Of a stretch of 12,578 nucleotides of DNA, positions 1-7,587 are shown piece by piece. Origin of the DNA: Ruminococcaceae bacterium UBA5450 (GTDB lineage Bacteria; Bacillota; Clostridia; Oscillospirales; Acutalibacteraceae); NCBI GenBank assembly GCA_002424295.1, contig DIQY01000069.1:1-12578 (forward strand), read 5' to 3'. The notes under the pieces were generated by a model. That model searched no databases. It had not been told where the DNA came from and was given only the letters and a program-made list of their open reading frames with translations. Within the stretch, counting starts at the first letter, position 1, and each line of letters opens with the position of its first letter. The translations under genes were made by a program, and so were the position numbers.

Positions 1-3000
1 TTGGATGCCTGTCCGCCGGTATTGGAATAAACTTCGGTATCAAAGACGAGAATGTTGACGTCTTCTCCAGAAGCCATAACATGGTCAACTCCGCCGAAAC
101 CGATATCATAGCACCAACCGTCGCCGCCGAAGATCCATGTAGATTTCTTTGAGAGGAATTCTTTTTCTTCCAGAATTCCCTTGGAAGTCGGGCAGCCTTC
201 TGCAGCCGCTTTTTCCAGTTCCGGAATCAGCTTATCGGTTGCAGCACGGTTTGCGCCGCTGTCTTTTTCGGTATCAAAATAATCACTGCAGGCCTTTTTA
301 AAGGACTCGGAAGCACGCTCATCTTTCGCAAGTTCCTTGACTTCGTCCATAAGACGGTCACGAATTGCAGCTTGACCAAGTGCCATTCCCATTCCATATT
401 CCGCGTTATCTTCAAAGAGGGAGTTTGCCCATGCCGGGCCAAATCCGCGCTGATTGCGGGTATACGGTGTCGAAGGCTCACTGCCGCCCCAAATGGAGGA
501 GCAACCGGTAGCATTTGCAATATACATACGATCGCCGAAAAGCTGGGTCGCAAGTTTTGCATAAGGAGTCTCGCCGCAGCCGGCGCATGCACCGGAAAAC
601 TCAAGAAGCGGCTGTTTAAACTGACTGCCCTTAACGGTAGTCTCCTTAAACTTCTCGATCACTTCCGGCTTCTCTGGCAGTTTTACACCATAGTCAAAGC
701 CTTCCTGAGAAACAGCCTGTGTCTCCATCGGCTTCATTGTGAGTGCTTTATTGCCCTTCATCCCTGGGCAAACATTTACGCAGGAACCGCATCCGGTGCA
801 GTCATAAGCAGAAATCGTCATAGCAAACTTCATGCCAGCCATGCCGGTCATATCTTTTGTCTTCTGAGAGGCAGGTGCTGCCTTTGCTTCCGCTTCGGTC
901 ATTGCAACCGGGCGAATGCAGGCATGCGGGCAAACGTAAGAGCAGAAATTACACTGAATACAGTTATCAGGATTCCACTCCGGAACATCTACAGCAATTC
1001 CGCGCTTCTCATAAGCAGAAGAACCTGCAGGAGCTGTGCCGTCCGCCATATCTTTAAAGGCAGAAACCGGCAGCTTATTTCCCTGATAGCGGTTGATCGG
1101 TTTCAACACGTTGTTTACATAATTTACAGTGTCAGGATCTCCCTCAGTTGCAACAGAGGCCTTCTGGTCATCGGTGCAATTCTTCCAGGATGCCGGCACG
1201 TTTACCTTATGATATTCTTTTGCGCCGCGATCAATTGCCGCAAAGTTCATATCAACAATCTTTTGGCCTTTCTTCGCATAGCTATGCTCTGCAGCGGCCT
1301 TCATATATTCAGTGGCTTTTTCTGCCGGAATAATCTCTGCGATGCTGAAGAAAGCGGACTGGAGAATTGTATTGATCCGATTGCCGAGTCCAATTTCCTT
1401 GCCAAGCTTTACGCCGTTGATGGTGTAGAAGTTAATGTTGTGATCAGCAATAAATTTCTTCATCTTACCGGGCAACTCCTTGTCCAGCTCTTCATCACTC
1501 CACTGGCAGTTCAACAGGAAGTTTCCGCCGTCTTTCAAGTCCTCAACCATATCGTAGTCGGTCACATAGCTGGACTTATGGCAGGCAACAAAATCGGCCT
1601 TGCTAATATAGTAGGTGGATTTGATCGGGCGATTGCCAAAACGCAGATGAGAAACAGTCAATCCACCGGATTTCTTGGAATCGTAGGCAAAATAGCCCTG
1701 GGCATACATATCAGTATGGTCGCCAATAATCTTGATGGAGTTTTTGTTTGCACCAACAGTACCGTCTGCGCCGAGGCCCCAGAATTTGCAGGAATGAGTT
1801 CCCTTCGGAGTGGTATCCGGGTTTTCCTTAACCGGCAGAGAAAGGTTCGTCACATCATCGACGATGCTGATTGTAAAGCGTTTCTTGGGGGTATCGCTCT
1901 GCATATTGCGGTAGACAGCAACAATATCGCCCGGGGTCGTATCCTTGGAACCAAGGCCATAGCGTCCGGTATAAATCGGCACGCAGCCAAACTCAGTGCC
2001 GGAAAGGCCCGCCAAAACATCCAGATACAGCGGCTCACCAATAGAGCCAGGCTCACGGGTACGGTCGAGAACAGAAATTTTCTTTACCGTCTTGGGCAGA
2101 ACTTTTGTCAGATATTCCGGTACAAACGGGCGATAGAGGTGAACCTTAACAAGGCCAACTTTTTCGCCGGCAGCATTCAAATAATCAACCACTTCTTCTG
2201 CACATTCGCAAACAGAACCCATGGCGACAATCACGGATTCTGCATCGGGAGCGCCATAATAGTTGAACGGTTTATAATCGGTACCGATCTTCGCGTTCAC
2301 CTGATTCATATAATCTTCGACAACTGCGGGCAGCGCATCATAATAGGAATTAGAAGCCTCGCTTGCCTGGAAGAAAATATCGTCATTCTGAGCAGTTCCT
2401 CGGGTTACAGGATGTTCCGGATTCAGTGCATTCTTGCGGAACTTTGCAACTGCATCCCAGTCCAGCATATCGCCGAGATCTTTATAATCCCAGTAATGAA
2501 TCTTCTGAACTTCGTGAGAAGTACGGAATCCGTCAAAGAAATGCAGGAACGGCACACTCCCTTTAATTGCGGCCAAATGTGCAACTGCGCCCAGATCCAT
2601 AGCCTCTTGTGGGCTGTTGGAGCAAAGCATTGCAAAGCCGGTCTGACGGCATGCATAAATATCGGAATGATCACCGAAAATACAGAGTGCATGCGTTGCA
2701 AGAGAACGAGCTGCGCAATGAATAACTCCAGGAAGAAGTTCTCCTGCAATCTTATACATGTTTGGAATCATCAGGAGCAGACCTTGAGAAGCAGTGTAAG
2801 TGGTTGTAAGCGCGCCGGCTGCTAGAGAACCATGTACGGCTCCGGAAGCGCCTCCCTCGGACTGCATCTCGGTAATATTCACCTTGCGCCCGAACAGGTT
2901 TTTCTGTCCTGCTGCAGCACTCTTGTCCGCTTCATCTGCCATTGGTGAAGACGGAGTAATGGGGTAGATGGCAGCAACATCAGTAAATGCATACGAAACA

Positions 3001-3050
3001 TACGACGCCGCCGTATTGCCATCCATAGTCTTCATTTTTCTGGAATCCAT
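1..3050 (-). CDS. nifJ: Pyruvate:ferredoxin (flavodoxin) oxidoreductase, C-terminus beyond the window
   Basis: This cytoplasmic enzyme oxidatively decarboxylates pyruvate with CoA to acetyl-CoA and CO2, passing electrons to ferredoxin or flavodoxin. The minus strand is open from ATG at 3050 to the window edge (1016 full codons), and about 150-160 C-terminal residues should lie outside. It starts MDSRKMKTMDGNTAA, typical of the family, preceded by AAAGGAGGA. Visible motifs are YPITPSS (29-35, with the active-site Thr32), Glu65 and Arg115. Two ferredoxin-like 4Fe-4S sets follow: Cys697/700/703/707 and Cys751/754/757/761. Three proximal-cluster cysteines are at 822, 825 and 850, with the fourth expected outside. 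A thiamine-diphosphate motif GGDGWCYDIGFGG starts at 975, followed by DTEVYSNTGGQAS. Cysteine spacing matches that known for the Desulfovibrio africanus enzyme. No frame break is seen. The identification is secure; the symbol nifJ is conventional, and a role in nitrogen fixation is not implied. Confidence 0.97.
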   Translation of the reverse strand, partial: MDSRKMKTMDGNTAASYVSYAFTDVAAIYPITPSSPMADEADKSAAAGQKNLFGRKVNITEMQSEGGASGAVHGSLAAGALTTTYTASQGLLLMIPNMYKIAGELLPGVIHCAARSLATHALCIFGDHSDIYACRQTGFAMLCSNSPQEAMDLGAVAHLAAIKGSVPFLHFFDGFRTSHEVQKIHYWDYKDLGDMLDWDAVAKFRKNALNPEHPVTRGTAQNDDIFFQASEASNSYYDALPAVVEDYMNQVNAKIGTDYKPFNYYGAPDAESVIVAMGSVCECAEEVVDYLNAAGEKVGLVKVHLYRPFVPEYLTKVLPKTVKKISVLDRTREPGSIGEPLYLDVLAGLSGTEFGCVPIYTGRYGLGSKDTTPGDIVAVYRNMQSDTPKKRFTISIVDDVTNLSLPVKENPDTTPKGTHSCKFWGLGADGTVGANKNSIKIIGDHTDMYAQGYFAYDSKKSGGLTVSHLRFGNRPIKSTYYISKADFVACHKSSYVTDYDMVEDLKDGGNFLLNCQWSDEELDKELPGKMKKFIADHNINFYTINGVKLGKEIGLGNRINTILQSAFFSIAEIIPAEKATEYMKAAAEHSYAKKGQKIVDMNFAAIDRGAKEYHKVNVPASWKNCTDDQKASVATEGDPDTVNYVNNVLKPINRYQGNKLPVSAFKDMADGTAPAGSSAYEKRGIAVDVPEWNPDNCIQCNFCSYVCPHACIRPVAMTEAEAKAAPASQKTKDMTGMAGMKFAMTISAYDCTGCGSCVNVCPGMKGNKALTMKPMETQAVSQEGFDYGVKLPEKPEVIEKFKETTVKGSQFKQPLLEFSGACAGCGETPYAKLATQLFGDRMYIANATGCSSIWGGSEPSTPYTRNQRGFGPAWANSLFEDNAEYGMGMALGQAAIRDRLMDEVKELAKDERASESFKKACSDYFDTEKDSGANRAATDKLIPELEKAAAEGCPTSKGILEEKEFLSKKSTWIFGGDGWCYDIGFGGVDHVMASGEDVNILVFDTEVYSNTGGQAS

Positions 3051-3127
3051 TGGGCAAATCCTCCTTTAATAAACGCATAAGAAGCACCTTATTCAATTTC
3101 CGCTTTCTTTTACGTAAAACTGTTTTT

Positions 3128-3156
3128 ATTTTAACATTTTTCTATTCTCCTGTAAA
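3128..3156 (-). promoter_or_regulatory. Sigma-A promoter for the pyruvate:ferredoxin oxidoreductase gene
   Basis: Read on the minus strand, TTTACA (3156-3151) is followed after 17 nt by TAAAAT (3133-3128). TG at 3136-3135 makes an extended -10. Transcription would begin near 3121, leaving a leader of about 70 nt that ends in the AAAGGAGGA ribosome-binding site at about 3061-3069. No convincing riboswitch fold is seen in the leader. Confidence 0.65.
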
Positions 3157-3277
3157 GAATCTTTTTATTGATTGTATATTTTTTAACAATAGGCTCCTAC
3201 TTTTTTTCGCAATATGCCTAGTTTTTAAATTTTTATAGAATAAATCCCCTTATTTTCTTCTTCAAAACAGTTGTACA

Positions 3278-3307
3278 TTGACATTCCTCCTGTTAATAGG
3301 ATACAAT
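3278..3307 (+). promoter_or_regulatory. Sigma-A promoter for the CBS-domain membrane protein
   Basis: A consensus TTGACA (3278-3283) and TACAAT (3302-3307) are separated by 18 nt. They lie about 95 nt upstream of the start at 3402 and point toward it. The leader contains a perfect tandem 12-bp repeat, AAATATTGCAGA, at 3331-3342 and 3343-3354. The AAAGGGGA ribosome-binding site is at 3383-3390. The rest of the 3051-3401 intergenic region is AT-rich and holds only this promoter, the divergent one and their leaders. Confidence 0.75.
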
Positions 3308-3330
3308 AAGTAAGTAAAAATCTATAATTT

Positions 3331-3354
3331 AAATATTGCAGAAAATATTGCAGA
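3331..3354. repeat. Tandem 12-bp repeat in the 5' leader
   Basis: Two perfect head-to-tail copies of AAATATTGCAGA lie between the predicted transcription start (about 3314) and the ribosome-binding site of the downstream membrane-protein gene. It may be a slippage product or a small binding site. No function is claimed. Confidence 0.6.
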
Positions 3355-3401
3355 AAAACACCATTTTATGCTTTCCTAACTGAAAGGGGAAATGAACTTT
3401 T

Positions 3402-4781
3402 ATGGCTCCTGAACCTGGGCCCACTGATTTTTTATGGACAACAATTATTTTACTGTTTTTACTTCTTTTGCTGACTGCAATTTTGACTACGGCAGAAATC
3501 GGAATCATTAATCTTTCCGACAGCCAAATCAAAAAGCTCACCGAAGAAGGGAATCCGCAGGCCGGCACCATTTCGAAGCTCACCAAACATTCCGGACGGT
3601 TTTTGGGGTCCGTTCGTTTGGGAATCGGGATCTGCGAATTTCTGGCGGCAGGACTTACCTCATGGGGAATTGCGCCATTTGTTGGAAATGCGCTGTTCTC
3701 TCTAGGTCTTCCTCAAAATGTCGCTTTTATTCTCGGATTTGTTTTGACAATCTTTCTTTTGGTCTTTTTATTTTTGCTTTTCGGAGAGGCGATCCCAAAA
3801 AAATTTGCTCCTCAGCATATTGAATCCTCTGCTTATCGATATGCAGGCTTCTTAAAAGGTCTTATCATCTTTTTAAAGCCAATGTTTTCGCTGATTTCGA
3901 GCTGTACCCATTTTGCGATGCGAATTAGTGGGCTAGATCCCAATCATGAAGAATCGACCGTTACAGAAGAAGAAATTTTAATGATGGTCGATCAGGGAGA
4001 AGAAAAAGGGGTCATTGCAGAAGATGCAAAAGACATGATCTCCAACATCTTCGACTTTGATGACAGTACCGTTGCAGAAGTGATGACACACCGTACAGAC
4101 ATTATCGCCGTGGAAGATACCGATACCATACAGGATGTTGTCAATCTTGCAATTCAGGAAGGCTTTTCCCGGATTCCTGTTTATCACGAAGACCTTGACG
4201 ACATTCTTGGAATTATCTATGTAAAAGATCTGCTCAAATACGTTGGGGCCCCAGTTGATCAAACGCTGAAGCTGACAAAGCTGATGCGTTTGGCCCATTT
4301 TGTCCCGGAAACCAACAAGTGTAGCGAGCTTTTCAAAGAAATGACGGAAAACCATTTTCAGATTGCGGTAATTGTTGATGAATACGGCGGAACCGAAGGA
4401 CTGATTTCTCTGGAAGATCTGCTCGAATCCATCGTCGGCAATATTCAGGACGAATATGACCGTGAAGAGGAAGAAGTCATTGAAGAAGGGCCTAACTGCT
4501 GGAACGTTGACGGTTCCATTGCGATTGATGATGTGGAAGATCTTACCGGCGTTACCCTTCCCCGCGGCGATTATGATACGCTTGCCGGTCTTTTGGTTGA
4601 ACTGCTTGGCAGAATCCCCAATCCAGATGAACAGCCTTGTGTCAAATATGGAATGCTTACTTTTACTGCTCTGCGGATGGAAGAACGCCGGATTGTCCGA
4701 ATCCATATCCGAAAAAAGGTTTTTTCACAGGAACCCGCCGGAAAAGATGGCACAAAATCACAAATTAAAAAACAAAGTTAA
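3402..4781 (+). CDS. CNNM/CorC (hemolysin C) family CBS-domain membrane protein
   Basis: This 459-aa protein has the standard three-part layout of the family, whose members are linked to Mg2+ or other divalent cation export or resistance; the older hemolysin label is historical. Residues of about 10-185 form the DUF21/CNNM membrane domain, with hydrophobic segments near 11-30, 75-95, 104-128 and 145-170, including the FGEAIPKKFA stretch. A pair of CBS domains follows at about 215-335; VMTHRTDIIAV opens the first and IVDEYGGTEGLISLEDLLE lies in the second. CBS pairs commonly bind adenine nucleotides. A CorC_HlyC-type C-terminal domain occupies about 350-435. The start at 3402 is supported by AAAGGGGA 11 nt upstream; the nearer ATG at 3392 runs into a stop after six codons. 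It has its own promoter and terminator, so it appears monocistronic. The substrate cannot be told from sequence. Confidence 0.92.
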   Translation: MAPEPGPTDFLWTTIILLFLLLLLTAILTTAEIGIINLSDSQIKKLTEEGNPQAGTISKLTKHSGRFLGSVRLGIGICEFLAAGLTSWGIAPFVGNALFSLGLPQNVAFILGFVLTIFLLVFLFLLFGEAIPKKFAPQHIESSAYRYAGFLKGLIIFLKPMFSLISSCTHFAMRISGLDPNHEESTVTEEEILMMVDQGEEKGVIAEDAKDMISNIFDFDDSTVAEVMTHRTDIIAVEDTDTIQDVVNLAIQEGFSRIPVYHEDLDDILGIIYVKDLLKYVGAPVDQTLKLTKLMRLAHFVPETNKCSELFKEMTENHFQIAVIVDEYGGTEGLISLEDLLESIVGNIQDEYDREEEEVIEEGPNCWNVDGSIAIDDVEDLTGVTLPRGDYDTLAGLLVELLGRIPNPDEQPCVKYGMLTFTALRMEERRIVRIHIRKKVFSQEPAGKDGTKSQIKKQS

Positions 4782-4820
4782 AAAATCCCCATCGGAAAAA
4801 TTTCCGATGGGGATTTTTTT
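4781..4820. terminator. Bidirectional rho-independent terminator between convergent genes
   Basis: Positions 4781-4798 are perfectly complementary to 4801-4818, with the GC-rich core CCCCATCGG/CCGATGGGG, A-tracts on the left and T-tracts on the right. It begins at the stop codon of the plus-strand CBS protein gene. It lies about 60 nt beyond the stop of the minus-strand phosphorylase gene, so it can end both transcripts. Confidence 0.93.
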
Positions 4821-4880
4821 AACACGACCTGCTAGAAAGGCCTTAAAGTAAACAGATGCTCTTTGTTATTCTTAACCTGT

Positions 4881-7313
4881 TTATTCATGATCCGGCTTTG
4901 GGGCAACCCCAGGAACCGGCATGCAGTTCCAAATATTTGCCGCATATTCGTGGATCGCACGATCTGCAGCAAATCTTCCCGCATTTGCAATATTTGTCAG
5001 GCACATCTTCTGCCAGTTAAGCGGGTCCTGATAAAACTTTGCCGCTTTTTGCTGCGCTTTCGCATAGCTATCAAAATCGGCTAAAACCATGTATGGGTCC
5101 TGATTGATCAGCGAATCTGCAATTTCTGAAAAATTATTTCCATTCCAGCCGGTGCGCATCTCGTCGATTGCTCTGTGAATAATCGGATTGTTTTCATAAA
5201 TCTGCCGCGGATGATATCCCGCCTGTTTTAAACTGTTTACTTCCTGCGTGGTCATTCCGAAGAGGAACATATTTTCATCCCCCACAGAATCATGGATCTC
5301 CACATTGGCACCGTCCAGTGTTCCCAGCGTGACCGCACCGTTAATCATAAATTTCATATTACTGGTGCCGCTCGCCTCGGTGCCTGCTAGGGAAATCTGT
5401 TCACTGATATCGGCGGCTGGAATCATCAGTTCTGCCAACGTGACTCGATAATCCTCAATATAGACAACCTTGAGCTTCTCTTTTACGCGAGGGTCATTGT
5501 CAATGACCTGCGAAAGCTGATAGATAAACCGAATAATCTGCTTTGCAAAATAATAGCCGGGCGCCGCTTTCGCTCCGAAAAGATAGGTGCGCGGATGAAA
5601 ATCGGCATTCGGATTTTCCCGCAGCCACTGATAGGTAGAAAGAATATGCAGTGCATTCAGATGCTGGCGTTTGTACTCGTGCATCCTTTTCACCTGCACG
5701 TCAAAAATGGAATCGGGGTCAAGTATGATTCCATTTTCCTTCTTAATATAGTCAGCCAAACGTTCTTTATTTTCGCGTTTAATTTTAGAAAGGGATTCCA
5801 GCGTTGCCCCATCATCTCTAAATTTTTCAAACTTTTTAAGCTCATCGGCAAAATGAATATATCCGTCCCCGATTTTTTGGGTCAGCAGTTTTGAAAGCCC
5901 TGGATTCGCCTGGCAAAGCCATCTTCTGTGCGCAATTCCGTTTGTCACATTTGTAAACTTCTGAGGCATTTCCGTATAAAAATCATGAAAAACCGTATCT
6001 TTTAAAATCTGACTGTGCAGACCGGAAACCCCGTTTACATGGTGTGCCCCTATGACAGCAAGGTTTGCCATCTTGACAAATCCGTCGTTGAGCGGCGCCA
6101 TACGGCCGACTTTATAGCCATCCACGCCGTGCTCATGCATTTCGGCGCAGAAGCGGCGGTTGATCTCCTCGATAATCTGATAAATTCTCGGCAGACGAAG
6201 ACGGAACAAGTCCGTATTCCAACACTCCAGCGCTTCCTTCATCACGGTATGGTTCGTATAAGCAAACGTACGAGTGGTAATATCCCATGCGTTTTCCCAG
6301 CTGTAACCACACTCGTCCAGCATAATCCGCATCAGTTCCGGAATCGCAAGGACCGGGTGCGTATCATTCAGATGAATTGCTACCAAATCGGGCAGATTGT
6401 CGAGCGTAGAATAGTGGAAGAGATGATCCCTGACAATATCCTGAATACTGGCGCTCACCAAAAAATACTGCTGGGTAAGCCGCAGACTTTTTCCTTCCAT
6501 ATGATTATCTTCCGGATAAAGTACTTTTGTAATCACTTCTGCCATTGCATTGCGTTCCATCGCCCGCAGATATTCGCCGGAATTAAAAAGCTTCATATTA
6601 AAGTCCGGACTTTTGCTCTTCCAAATCCGCAAACAGGAAATCCCCTTGCCGTCTGCGCCGGAGACATACATATCACATGGAATTGCAATAATATTGGTAT
6701 AGTCTTTATGGATTGTCATATGATGAGGACCGGACCATGACTCCTCAATATGCCCATCAAAATGGACTTCTACCGCCTTTTCCGGAATTTCCCGCAGCCA
6801 GACCTGCCCACCAGGCAGCCAAAAATCAGGCAGTTCCGTCTGCCAGCCGTCTACCAGCTTTTGACGAAAGACCCCATATTCATAGCAAAGACTGTATCCG
6901 GTAGCAGGATAGCCATCGGTCGCTAATCCATCCAAAAAACAAGCGGCGAGTCTTCCTAATCCACCGTTCCCAAGGCCGGCGTCCGGTTCACAATCATAAA
7001 GACGATCGAGTTTTAAGCCCATTTTCCCTAGAGCTTCCCGAAAAGGCGCTTCGAGCCCCAAATTCCAAAGATTGTTCTTAAGGCTGCGCCCCATCAAAAA
7101 TTCCATGCAAAGATAATACACATGTTTTGTATGATTTTTTTCTGCTTTTTCTGAAAATTCACTATATCCTTTTGAAAGAAGATCAATCACAACTTTAGCA
7201 ACCGCTTTATAGCATTGATCATCTGTCGCATTGTTCAGTGCAACCCCAAAATTCTGCTCCAATTTTGCAAGAACACGATTTTGTATCTCTTTTTCGGATA
7301 AATGATAATTCAT
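4881..7313 (-). CDS. glgP: Glycogen/maltodextrin (alpha-glucan) phosphorylase, GT35
   Basis: This 810-aa cytoplasmic enzyme removes glucose from the non-reducing ends of alpha-1,4-glucans with phosphate, giving glucose-1-phosphate. Its length matches bacterial GlgP/MalP enzymes (about 800-815 aa). Diagnostic blocks in order are YYLCMEFLMGRSL near 66-78, GLGNGGLGRLAACFLDGLA near 113-131, HLNDTHPVLAIPELMRI in the middle, TNVTNGIAHRRWL, and VKRMHEYKRQHLN near 545. The pyridoxal-phosphate site is EASGTSNMKF, with the cofactor Lys at 654. No N-terminal extension carrying a regulatory phosphoserine is present. ATG at 7313 is preceded by GGAGG with 7-nt spacing. The gene is divergent from a GH13 alpha-glycosidase, which supports a role in storage-glucan or maltodextrin use. 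Sequence alone does not separate glycogen from maltodextrin preference, so malP is an alternative symbol. Confidence 0.96.
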   Translation of the reverse strand: MNYHLSEKEIQNRVLAKLEQNFGVALNNATDDQCYKAVAKVVIDLLSKGYSEFSEKAEKNHTKHVYYLCMEFLMGRSLKNNLWNLGLEAPFREALGKMGLKLDRLYDCEPDAGLGNGGLGRLAACFLDGLATDGYPATGYSLCYEYGVFRQKLVDGWQTELPDFWLPGGQVWLREIPEKAVEVHFDGHIEESWSGPHHMTIHKDYTNIIAIPCDMYVSGADGKGISCLRIWKSKSPDFNMKLFNSGEYLRAMERNAMAEVITKVLYPEDNHMEGKSLRLTQQYFLVSASIQDIVRDHLFHYSTLDNLPDLVAIHLNDTHPVLAIPELMRIMLDECGYSWENAWDITTRTFAYTNHTVMKEALECWNTDLFRLRLPRIYQIIEEINRRFCAEMHEHGVDGYKVGRMAPLNDGFVKMANLAVIGAHHVNGVSGLHSQILKDTVFHDFYTEMPQKFTNVTNGIAHRRWLCQANPGLSKLLTQKIGDGYIHFADELKKFEKFRDDGATLESLSKIKRENKERLADYIKKENGIILDPDSIFDVQVKRMHEYKRQHLNALHILSTYQWLRENPNADFHPRTYLFGAKAAPGYYFAKQIIRFIYQLSQVIDNDPRVKEKLKVVYIEDYRVTLAELMIPAADISEQISLAGTEASGTSNMKFMINGAVTLGTLDGANVEIHDSVGDENMFLFGMTTQEVNSLKQAGYHPRQIYENNPIIHRAIDEMRTGWNGNNFSEIADSLINQDPYMVLADFDSYAKAQQKAAKFYQDPLNWQKMCLTNIANAGRFAADRAIHEYAANIWNCMPVPGVAPKPDHE

Positions 7314-7403
7314 TTACGCTCCTCCAATGAAAGCCTCATTCGGATTGCTGTGGCTTTCTCCAATGTTTTTGTCTGAAAATTCACAATGTAAGATGGTCTC
7401 ATT

Positions 7404-7432
7404 ATTATAAAATAAATCCCGTTACGTTGCAA
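7404..7432 (-). promoter_or_regulatory. Promoter for the phosphorylase gene
   Basis: On the minus strand TTGCAA (7432-7427) is followed after 17 nt by a perfect TATAAT (7409-7404), about 90 nt upstream of the phosphorylase start. The -35 lies within the palindrome GTTGCAAC, so a regulator that recognises TTGCAA could block it. Confidence 0.75.
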
Positions 7433-7504
7433 CAATCCAAAATAATTTTATATCTAACCCATCAAACATATTCATCCCTTTTTATTTTCATCCATATTTT
7501 CCTT

Positions 7505-7543
7505 TTGCAAAAAGTTGCAATCCAAAATAGAATCTATTAAACT
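7505..7543 (+). promoter_or_regulatory. Promoter and paired TTGCAA boxes for the GH13 alpha-glycosidase
   Basis: Two TTGCAA boxes (7505-7510 and 7515-7520) are separated by 4 nt. The second is followed after 17 nt by TAAACT (7538-7543), a plausible -10, about 45 nt before the GH13 start. The same hexamer forms the -35 of the divergent phosphorylase promoter. The pair may be an operator for a shared sugar-responsive regulator; that is inference. The rest of 7314-7587 holds no other gene. Confidence 0.5.
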
Positions 7544-7587
7544 AAAAGTAATTTGCAGCCGAATGATTAGAACCGAGGAACAACTAT

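Noticed and set aside
372..2825. An 817-codon open frame on the plus strand
   Set aside because: It lies antisense to the pyruvate:ferredoxin oxidoreductase gene, whose motifs and cysteine spacing are unmistakable. The plus-strand translation shows no recognisable domain and no suitable start. Its length reflects codon bias of the true gene.
3050..3238. A 62-codon plus-strand frame in the first intergenic region
   Set aside because: It overlaps the minus-strand gene's ribosome-binding site, leader and promoter. Its translation is low-complexity AT-rich sequence.
3051..3401. A riboswitch or T-box in the long divergent leaders
   Set aside because: No conserved riboswitch core or terminator/antiterminator pair was seen. 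Only promoters, ribosome-binding sites and a short tandem repeat are present.
3978..4706. A 242-codon open frame antisense to the CBS-domain membrane protein
   Set aside because: It is fully inside a well-supported gene, has no ribosome-binding site of note, and its translation looks like reversed coding sequence.
6015..6740. A 241-codon open frame antisense to the phosphorylase
   Set aside because: It is contained in the phosphorylase gene with no domain of its own.
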